Positions 14,995 through 20,326 of a stretch of DNA of 20,326 nt are shown here, piece after piece; the first letter of the stretch is position 1, and the number at the start of each line of letters is the position of its first letter. This DNA is from a virus. The notes below the pieces were generated by a model that was not told the origin of the DNA, ran no database searches, and saw nothing but the letters and a program-made list of their open reading frames with translations. The stretch spans positions 1 to 20,326 of the IMG/VR virus record IMGVR_UViG_3300009499_000028; one strand, 5' to 3'. The translations under genes were made by a program, and so were the position numbers.

Positions 14995-15303
14995 ATGGCA
15001 TTTGAGATAATCAATCGTCAGCCTACCTTTCTGACGATCAGGCTGAAATCAACTGAGGTTGTCATTGGACCTAAAGCCACAAAGGGTCCTTACGCTGACC
15101 AAGAACTCTCAGCTGACATTAGGCTGAGAGAGAGTAGAGGGGACCTAAGTCTTCGTTATATAAAGAAAGAGATTCCCCAAGAGGAGGTTCCCCAAGAGGA
15201 GATCTCCAAACTGACAGAGGAGGCGGAAGATCTCCAAAGGGAGGAAGGAACAGATATTTTAAGCGAATCTAAACCGAGAAGGAGGAAAAGAAGAGATGAG
15301 TAA
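14995..15303 (+). CDS. Small pre-sheath protein, charged C-terminus
   Basis: A 102-residue protein. Residues 1-55 form a small beta-rich domain (FEIINRQPTFLTIRLKSTEV, then LSADIRLRESRGDLSLRYI) with an L-x-x-RGDL ending common to short proteins encoded just before tail sheath genes. The remaining half is acidic (EEVPQEEISKLTEEAEDLQR) and ends with a very basic SKPRRRKRRDE. The ribosome site AAAAGGAGAGAAGAT is strong. It overlaps the sheath gene by 8 bases, so the two are probably co-translated. The function is unknown. A role in sheath assembly is inferred only from coupling. Confidence 0.72.
   Translation: MAFEIINRQPTFLTIRLKSTEVVIGPKATKGPYADQELSADIRLRESRGDLSLRYIKKEIPQEEVPQEEISKLTEEAEDLQREEGTDILSESKPRRRKRRDE
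15173..15202 (+). repeat. 15-bp tandem repeat (two units)
   Basis: TTCCCCAAGAGGAGG is followed directly by TTCCCCAAGAGGAGA (one mismatch). It encodes part of (I/V)PQEE repeated twice in the acidic linker of the small pre-sheath protein. Confidence 0.8.
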
Positions 15304-17011
15304 TTACAATGTGGGTGTGAACTTGGTAGAAGGCCAGAGCCTATCCCCTATTGGGGGAGTCACCACTGGAATCTGTGGTCTGATGGGGAACTTCGTCAAG
15401 GGTCCTCTTCACGAGGCCACCTTGGTGACCAACCTCAGTCAAGCTCAGGGGATATTCGGAATCAAGCCTCCTACGGGGTGCACTTCCGCGTATTCGGTTA
15501 AGGCCTTCTTTGCCAAGGTAGGCTCCGGTCGACTCTACATAGTTAGAGTGGCCAGCTCTGCCGCCGCCAAAGCCTTCAAGACCTTTCAAGACCGTCAAGG
15601 CGGTCCAGCGGACACTCTGAAGGTCTACGCCAAAAATGAAGGGATATGGGGAAACGCTCTCCAGGCGGACATCGACGACTACAGTATCCTCTCCACTGAA
15701 CCCGAAGTCACCATTCCTGTTGAGGCTGAAAGTGGCCGGCTGGTTTCTATAGAGGGCTTGGAAGTGGGCTCCGATCTCGAACTTGACAATGGGACCAATC
15801 AGGAGTATGTGCGAATCACCCAGATTGACGCCGCCAACAAGACAGTCTATTGGACTGGGGGATTGACTTACTCCTATCCTACCGAGACTTCCACCGTCAA
15901 ATCGATGGAGTTCTCCCTCAAGATCTACGACACCAGCCTTCTGGTGGAGACCTGGGATGGTCTGTCGATGAACGACGCCGTGACTTTCCACTGTGAGAGG
16001 GTGATTGCTGGCAACAGCAACTATATCACAGTGGAGGACCTCAAGACCGTCGACACCGACTACACAGATCTCCCGGCTGTCACTACTCCGCAAGCTCTAA
16101 CGGGTGGGGCCGACGGTCTTTCGGATGTGACCAAGGATGACTACGTCGGAGTCGAGGCCAGTAAGACAGGCAAGTATGCTTTCGACGCCGTTGAGGGACT
16201 GTTCCGTTTTGACTGTCCCAATCCTCTGCTGACCAATGGCGACCTTGAGGTCGCTTACAAGGCTTTGGTTCAGGACCTCCTGGACTACGCCAACACCAGA
16301 GTTCTGACCCACTTCATTGGAGATGTGCCCTATGGCAAAATCCCGACTGAGGCGGTGACTTTCCGGAACAACTTCGCAGGGAGAAGGCTCACTTGCTGGT
16401 ATCCCTGGATGAAAGTCCTTGAGGAGAAAGTAGAAGTCTTTCTCCCCCTCTCCAGCTTCGTTCTTGGGTGTTCGGTCGAGAAGGACTATCGGAGGGGCGT
16501 CCATAAGAACATCGGCAACGAAGCGATTCCCTACGCCATCGACGTCGAGTATCCCGTCTCAGTTCCGGAGGGGGAGGTCCTGAATGACGCCGGAGTCAAC
16601 GTCGCCAGAAAGTTCCGGGGCAGAGGGATAAGGACCTATGGTGGAAGAACCTGTAGCGCCTTGACGCTATGGAGATTCAACCACTACGCGGAGCTCTGGA
16701 GCTACATCGGGAGAAGCCTGATGGAAGGCTTGGCCGATGTTCCCTTCGAACCTCACGATCAATTCCTCTGGAAGTCGGTCATCCGTCGGGTCGAGGCTTT
16801 CCTCGCCAACGAGCAGAGTAAAGGAGCACTATTCGACGCCTCCAATCCCACCGGAAAAGCCTATCTGGTGAAGATGGACTCCTTCAATAACCCCAATGAC
16901 CAGATAGCTCTGGGAATCGCTATGGTGGAGGTTGAGTATGTCCCTGTGGGAACCGCGGAGAAGTTCGTCATCAAGCTGACCAGCTCTCCTACGGGTCTCT
17001 CCGTAGCCTGA
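15296..17011 (+). CDS. Contractile tail sheath protein
   Basis: Forms the outer contractile cylinder of the tail. The 571-residue length is typical of myovirus sheaths. The N-terminus (VGVNLVEGQSLSPIGGVTTG, then GLMGNFVKGPLHEATLVTNL) matches the usual start, an outward strand then a small domain ending in F-V-G/N-F-x-KGP. YIVRVASSAAAK and YAKNEGIWGNAL precede an inserted protruding domain (~residues 130-240). The C-terminal conserved part contains GRGIRTYGGRT, WRFNHYAELWSYIGRSL and a final VEYVPVGTAEKFVIKL strand. GGAGG 11 bases upstream supports ATG 15296. Codons are strongly C-ending, like the capsid gene, consistent with high expression. Confidence 0.95.
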   Translation: MSNYNVGVNLVEGQSLSPIGGVTTGICGLMGNFVKGPLHEATLVTNLSQAQGIFGIKPPTGCTSAYSVKAFFAKVGSGRLYIVRVASSAAAKAFKTFQDRQGGPADTLKVYAKNEGIWGNALQADIDDYSILSTEPEVTIPVEAESGRLVSIEGLEVGSDLELDNGTNQEYVRITQIDAANKTVYWTGGLTYSYPTETSTVKSMEFSLKIYDTSLLVETWDGLSMNDAVTFHCERVIAGNSNYITVEDLKTVDTDYTDLPAVTTPQALTGGADGLSDVTKDDYVGVEASKTGKYAFDAVEGLFRFDCPNPLLTNGDLEVAYKALVQDLLDYANTRVLTHFIGDVPYGKIPTEAVTFRNNFAGRRLTCWYPWMKVLEEKVEVFLPLSSFVLGCSVEKDYRRGVHKNIGNEAIPYAIDVEYPVSVPEGEVLNDAGVNVARKFRGRGIRTYGGRTCSALTLWRFNHYAELWSYIGRSLMEGLADVPFEPHDQFLWKSVIRRVEAFLANEQSKGALFDASNPTGKAYLVKMDSFNNPNDQIALGIAMVEVEYVPVGTAEKFVIKLTSSPTGLSVA

Positions 17012-17055
17012 GCGGGATTGAACAGTTAATTCTTAAAATAGGATAGGAGAAAGAT

Positions 17056-17514
17056 ATGCCAAAAGAATACGGGAAAGCGGCTCCCGACGCCAACTATGAG
17101 ACCAACGCCAAGTTCCTTTTGGAGATTGAAGGGATCGCCGTGATGGCTTTCGAAAAGATAACCACAGGCGACTCCGAGTGGGGAGTCATCGAAGGCAGAA
17201 CAGGTATCGATGAGCTGGTCAAAGGAACCTCTTCAGGACTGAAGAAGCCAATGACTATCACCATCGAAAAACACCTTCGGGTGGGGGGAGTCGACGATAT
17301 AAAGGAGATCGTCGACTGGCACAATGCCGGCTCCAAAGACCGGAAGAGTGGGGCAGTGGCCCATTTGGACCGTGATGGAGCTGAGACCATAAGGTTCAAT
17401 TTCCGGAACGCCTGGGTTCCAAAGATGACCGTGCCCGAATTGGACGCCAGTCAGGACTCCAACCCGACGGTCTTCGTCTTTGACCTGAGTATCCCGGAGA
17501 TAACTTTAGGCTGA
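17056..17514 (+). CDS. Tail tube protein (T4 gp19-like), first of two
   Basis: Inner tube subunit of the contractile tail. The 152-residue protein follows the sheath directly. It has the gp19-fold pattern: FLLEIEGIAVMAFEKI, IDELVKGTSSGLKKPMTITI, VDWHNAG, and a late FRNAWVPKMTVPELDASQD strand-loop equivalent to the W-P-x-K...L-x-A segment of tube proteins. The ribosome site ATAGGATAGGAGAAAG is strong, suggesting high production. Its stop overlaps the next gene's ATG (TGATG). Of the two tube-family proteins this one, adjacent to the sheath and better signalled, is the more likely main tube subunit. Confidence 0.82.
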   Translation: MPKEYGKAAPDANYETNAKFLLEIEGIAVMAFEKITTGDSEWGVIEGRTGIDELVKGTSSGLKKPMTITIEKHLRVGGVDDIKEIVDWHNAGSKDRKSGAVAHLDRDGAETIRFNFRNAWVPKMTVPELDASQDSNPTVFVFDLSIPEITLG

Positions 17515-18077
17515 TGTCTCTAATATCCGCTCCAGAGCAAATCATTGAAGCTCTTGATGTCCTCGGCTTAGAGAGGCTCAAGGGTTTCAACTTTGCCGTC
17601 CAGATAGATGGCCAGTTCACTGGGAGCCAATTTGTCCTTGGTTTCGAATCTGTTGATGGCCTCAGTGAGACTCTGGATGTAAAAGAAGTTCTGGAGGGAG
17701 GTTATCCTGGGAGACACAAATTCCCTCGGAAGGCCAGACAGAATGCCATCACCTTAGTTCGAGGTATGACTTTCAGTAGGTCTTTTTGGAATTGGCATCA
17801 AGAGGTGCTCAACTGGACTAAGGGTCAGCCTGACTACAGAAGAACGATGTCCATTTATATGTTGGACCAGATTGTCAAAGTTGGGATGACTGTGAAGTTT
17901 GAGGCTTGGCGATGGGATTTGTTTCAGACTTGGCCTTCAGAGTGGCTTGGGCCACCCCTAAAGGCCAATGAGGAGAAGGCGGCATTTGAGGCCATAGTCA
18001 TTCAGCATAGTGGAATCTCCGAAGCCGAAGGAATTTTTAGTGGGACTGCTGGAGAAATTTTAGGCGTATTTCAATAG
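17514..18077 (+). CDS. Second tail-tube-family protein (TIGR02241-like)
   Basis: A 187-residue protein of the phage tail-tube group also found in extracellular contractile injection systems. Seen are FNFAVQIDGQFTGSQF, GGYPGRHKFPRKARQNAITL, VRGMTFSRSFWNWHQEVLNW and the late WRWDLFQTWPSEWLGPPLKA segment, the family's W...P..W.GP.L.A block. It is coupled to the preceding tube gene by TGATG. Two tube paralogues side by side suggest a main tube plus an initiator or adaptor ring where the tube meets the baseplate, as known for injection systems; that role is inferred. The C-terminal tail (~20 residues, Gly-rich) is extra. Confidence 0.82.
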   Translation: MSLISAPEQIIEALDVLGLERLKGFNFAVQIDGQFTGSQFVLGFESVDGLSETLDVKEVLEGGYPGRHKFPRKARQNAITLVRGMTFSRSFWNWHQEVLNWTKGQPDYRRTMSIYMLDQIVKVGMTVKFEAWRWDLFQTWPSEWLGPPLKANEEKAAFEAIVIQHSGISEAEGIFSGTAGEILGVFQ

Positions 18078-18088
18078 GAGGCGGGACG

Positions 18089-18478
18089 ATGGAACTAACC
18101 AGAGAATGTGAACTCCCCATTGGTTATGAGGATGGTCAAGGGACAGTTCACAAGTCGGTCCAGATGAGGAGAGTCAAGAACTCCGACATCATCGGTCTTA
18201 ACAAGGACATCCGAATGAAGGCTCTGTCTGAGGATAACTTAGACATAGAGAGTGGCAATCCTGTAGTCTCTATGAGGGCCACCGGAGCCTTACTGGAGAT
18301 GTTCTCCATCATCTTCGGGAGGGTGGTGACAAAGTTGGGGGAGATGACAAATCCTCCCGCTAAGGTTTTCCAGGATATGTATCAGGAGGACTTTCAGGCT
18401 TTAATAACAGTCTACAACGACCTGAACAAAGTTCCGGGAGTAGAAACGACCCGCCCTTTTCTTTCCGAGAAGGAGTAA
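18089..18478 (+). CDS. Tail assembly chaperone, short form
   Basis: A 129-residue cytoplasmic chaperone expected to bind the tape measure protein during tail assembly, equivalent to lambda gpG. It is assigned by position between tube and tape measure genes, by the start pattern (RECELPIGYEDG then VHKSVQMRRVKNSDI) seen in phage tail assembly proteins, and by the frameshift arrangement at its 3' end. The ribosome site AGGAGGCGGGACG is strong. The zero frame ends at TAA 18476-18478, just after a slippery C CCT TTT. Confidence 0.82.
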   Translation: MELTRECELPIGYEDGQGTVHKSVQMRRVKNSDIIGLNKDIRMKALSEDNLDIESGNPVVSMRATGALLEMFSIIFGRVVTKLGEMTNPPAKVFQDMYQEDFQALITVYNDLNKVPGVETTRPFLSEKE

Positions 18479-18675
18479 AGAACTTTCCATATCCCATAGA
18501 TCAGCTTTATGAGGAGATGTTCCTTCTGGTCTATGGTCTGGGGTTTGGCTATGACGAGGTGACGGAGATGGAGCATACGGAAAGAATTAAATGGGTTGAG
18601 ATGATGGCCAAACATAATAAGGAACTCGCTCAACGATTAAGGGACGTCCCTCGAGGAGGATCTCGGGTATTTTAG
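18089..18675 (+). CDS. Tail assembly chaperone, -1 frameshift form
   Basis: Long chaperone form equivalent to lambda gpGT. The zero frame (18089-18460) joins the -1 frame, which is open from 18364 to the TAG at 18673-18675. The extension reads SFREGVKNFPYPIDQLYEEM, then FLLVYGLGFGYDEVTEMEHT, then ERIKWVEMMAKHNKELAQRL. This is the usual T-domain pattern: a short aromatic helix, D/E-x-x-x-E, then W-x-E. Its first ATG (18517) has no ribosome site and would give a fragment of only ~52 residues, so production by frameshifting is far more likely than independent initiation. Predicted total is ~195 residues. Confidence 0.75.
18454..18460 (+). promoter_or_regulatory. Programmed -1 frameshift slippery site C CCT TTT
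   Basis: The heptamer CCCTTTT is in register X XXY YYZ: zero-frame codons are CCT TTT and after slipping are CCC TTT. It lies 15 bases before the zero-frame stop. A Shine-Dalgarno-like GGGAG (18436-18440) about 13 bases upstream could stimulate slippage. Confidence 0.7.
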
Positions 18676-18691
18676 CCCTGTAGATCCGCCT

Positions 18692-18911
18692 ATGTGTAAA
18701 AAAGGCTGGGGTTTCGGCGCCGGGGAGGACTGGGGGGTCTGAGATCTGTGAATTTGGCAAAAAGTGGTATTGCGACACAATGAGTTACGAGTGCTATAAG
18801 ACCGACCCTTTGTCTGGGGGGATGGACTACGGCAAAAACGGGGAGATCGTCGCTCAGAGGCGCTCTGAGAGCTTCGTTGAGTCGGAGGCAAGAATGTCTC
18901 CCTGGACCTAA
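18692..18911 (+). pseudogene. Frame-disrupted small Cys-rich reading frame
   Basis: ATG 18692 opens a 16-codon frame (MCKKGWGFGAGEDWGV) that stops at TGA 18740-18742. The next frame is open to TAA 18909-18911 and reads SEICEFGKKWYCDTMSYECY then KTDPLSGGMDYGKNGEIVAQ. Removing one G from the G6 tract at 18732-18737 joins them into a ~72-residue protein with four cysteines (possible metal site). No ribosome site precedes ATG 18692. The first frame is also open back to 18641, overlapping the chaperone extension. It could be a sequencing indel, a true pseudogene, or recoding. I do not recognise a family. Confidence 0.45.
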
Positions 18912-18928
18912 GGGTAGTAGGTTTAATT

Positions 18929-20326
18929 ATGCTGGCAGAACAGTTAGGTTTAGGTGTTGTCCTTCAATGGAAGGATAAGATGTCCCGCCAGGTCAAATCG
19001 GCTGAGGGGAATCTTCGGAATCTTCGAAGGACCGCTAAGGGGACCACTGAAAGTATAGAGGAACAGGCTCATCGGGCGGGGCTGGCAATGCAACGCTACC
19101 AACAGGGACTTCGGATGAGCCTTAAGGTGGCGGCGGCAGGAGCAGTTTTAGCGGCTCCTTTTTTGATTAGTTCCAAAGCCGCTGCCGAATCCCAACAGAG
19201 ATTAGCCGATGTGAAATCTCTGTTGGTAGGCACTATGGATGTAGCTGAGGCTGACAAACAGATAAGAGGATTGAAGGAAGCCATACTGGGTATGGCTGGG
19301 GATACGATGATTCCTCTGGCAGACTTGGAGACGGCTACCTATGATTTGGTCTCAGCAAATCTGACAGCAGCAGAGGCTCAAGGGGCGTTGAAGCCTACCG
19401 CAGATTTGGCAGTGGCGGGTATGGGTTCTATGAAAGAAGCCGTAGAAACTATGGCAGCTCTCCTGAATACTTTCGCTCTCCGATGGGATGTCACTCTTAC
19501 CCCAATGGAAAAGGCCAATAGGATAGCTAACATCTTAGCCGGAACAATAGGTGAGTTCAAGACCACCTTGCCTGAATTATCTCAAGCTATGCAGTATGCT
19601 GCTGGGCCAGCGAATGTTTTAGGAATCGAATTAGAGGAAACTGCCGTAGCGATAGGACTTCTTCAAACTAAAGGTCTTAAAGGGACTCTTGCCGGGACAG
19701 CCTATTCTGCTTTTTTGAGACAGGTTACTCAGCTCCAGAATAGATTCGGAGAGTCCCTTGATGCTTCTACTATGTCGATGGATGAATACTTGGAACTTGC
19801 CACCAGTGGGAAAACGAAGGGAGGGACCAGCAAAAAAGCTGCTGCCGCTGCCAAGATAGTTGGCATTGACATAGTGGACGCTCAGAAGAGAATAAGACCC
19901 ATCTATGACATCTTGGAGGAGATAGAGAAGAGATTCGGCATAACCTCTGAGGACATAGCGGAGGGCCAGAAAAAAATAGTGGACGAGACTCTGGATGGGG
20001 CTGCTTCCTTTCAAGCTTTTGGTTTGGCAATGGAAGATTCGGCAGCTCTTCAGGCGGCATTCGGAGATGAAGGTTCTCGAGCGATCGCTATGTTGTTAGG
20101 CCAGAGTCAAGCTCTCAGGGAATCCATAGAAATCATCAGAGAAAGCGATACTCTTCAGGCCAGGGTGACAGCCAGGCAGGAAACCCTTAATGCTCAGTGG
20201 CTAATCACGAAAAATAGAATAAAGGCTATAACTATCACTATAGGAGACTTTGCTCTACCTATGCTGGAGGCTTTACTTGGGCAGGTAAAGCGGGTAGTAA
20301 GTTGGGTAGGAAAGTTGATTGAGGCT
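18929..20326 (+). CDS. Tail tape measure protein (3' partial)
   Basis: The N-terminal 466 residues of the protein that sets tail length and is ejected ahead of the DNA; the frame is open to the window end. The start MLAEQLGLGVVLQWKDKMSR is followed by a helical region and a hydrophobic segment (VAAAGAVLAAPFLISSKAAA, ~residues 60-79). The TMP core domain then follows (TIGR01760/PF10145 type): SQQRLADVKSLLVGTMDVAE, MIPLADLETATYDLVSANLT, TLPELSQAMQYAAGPANVLG, and LEETAVAIGLLQTKGLKGTL. Long helices with Ala/Leu periodicity continue afterwards. ATG 18929 has only a weak GGTAGTAGG leader. It follows the chaperone gene, the standard order. Confidence 0.92.
   Translation, partial: MLAEQLGLGVVLQWKDKMSRQVKSAEGNLRNLRRTAKGTTESIEEQAHRAGLAMQRYQQGLRMSLKVAAAGAVLAAPFLISSKAAAESQQRLADVKSLLVGTMDVAEADKQIRGLKEAILGMAGDTMIPLADLETATYDLVSANLTAAEAQGALKPTADLAVAGMGSMKEAVETMAALLNTFALRWDVTLTPMEKANRIANILAGTIGEFKTTLPELSQAMQYAAGPANVLGIELEETAVAIGLLQTKGLKGTLAGTAYSAFLRQVTQLQNRFGESLDASTMSMDEYLELATSGKTKGGTSKKAAAAAKIVGIDIVDAQKRIRPIYDILEEIEKRFGITSEDIAEGQKKIVDETLDGAASFQAFGLAMEDSAALQAAFGDEGSRAIAMLLGQSQALRESIEIIRESDTLQARVTARQETLNAQWLITKNRIKAITITIGDFALPMLEALLGQVKRVVSWVGKLIEA

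Noticed and set aside
15341-16093. 250-codon minus-strand open frame inside the sheath gene
   Set aside because: Shadow of a strongly biased coding strand; no recognisable protein and the sheath assignment is secure.
16978-17011. PTGLS at the sheath C-terminus resembling the shared module core
   Set aside because: Only five residues match, the surroundings (KLTSSPTGLSVA) do not align and the sheath C-terminus normally ends there; taken as chance.
17012-17055. Possible terminator after the sheath gene
   Set aside because: The 44-base gap has no GC-rich hairpin with a T-run, only a ribosome site for the tube gene.
1-20326. tRNA, rRNA, integrase or insertion sequence
   Set aside because: Coding genes fill nearly all of the window; no cloverleaf-like gap, transposase or integrase motif was seen, so lysogeny cannot be judged.

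Overview
This window is a dense, single-strand (+) structural gene cluster of a tailed bacteriophage or prophage with a contractile tail (myovirus morphology). No host housekeeping gene, tRNA or rRNA is visible. All genes point the same way, most are separated by 0-60 bases, several overlap by 1-32 bases, and many have purine-rich Shine-Dalgarno sequences. This is the layout of one long late operon. The host cannot be named from the sequence. Base composition is mostly near 45-55 % GC with many AGA/AGG arginine codons, and several genes appear to use GTG or TTG starts. This points to a bacterial host but no further.

Layout. 1-1134: 3' part of a ParB-like/DNA methyltransferase fusion that begins outside the window. 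1136-3176: small and large terminase subunits (DNA packaging). 3181-8587: portal, a 65-codon Cys-containing small protein, an SPP1 gp7/Mu F-type head morphogenesis protein, two paralogous beta-rich probable surface proteins, an XkdF-type prohead protease, and a coiled-coil probable scaffold. 8648-10910: major capsid protein, a helix-hairpin-helix protein, and a probable capsid accessory protein. 10920-13923: head-tail connector, a small membrane protein, a head-closure-like protein, a virion morphogenesis protein, and a tail-terminator-like protein. 13932-14981: a glycoside-hydrolase-like protein lodged in the tail genes. 14995-18675: a small pre-sheath protein, tail sheath, two tail-tube-family proteins, and a tail assembly chaperone with a -1 frameshift extension. 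18692-18911: a frame-disrupted small Cys-rich reading frame. 18929-end: N-terminal 466 codons of the tape measure protein, which runs off the window.

How the parts work together: the terminase pumps DNA through the portal into a prohead built from capsid protein, scaffold and protease. Connector and closure proteins seal the head. Sheath, tube, chaperone and tape measure build the contractile tail.

The most striking observation is an ~85-residue beta-rich module inserted once in the major capsid protein and twice in tandem in the head-closure-like protein, with near-identical DNA between the tandem copies. Removing the module leaves normal-sized family members in both proteins. Other points of note: a shared C-terminal peptide on the 65-codon protein and the scaffold; an uncalled -1 frameshift product of the tail chaperone at C CCT TTT; a coding-like stretch after it that changes frame at a G6 tract; a GH-like enzyme among the tail genes; and abrupt GC steps across the terminase genes.
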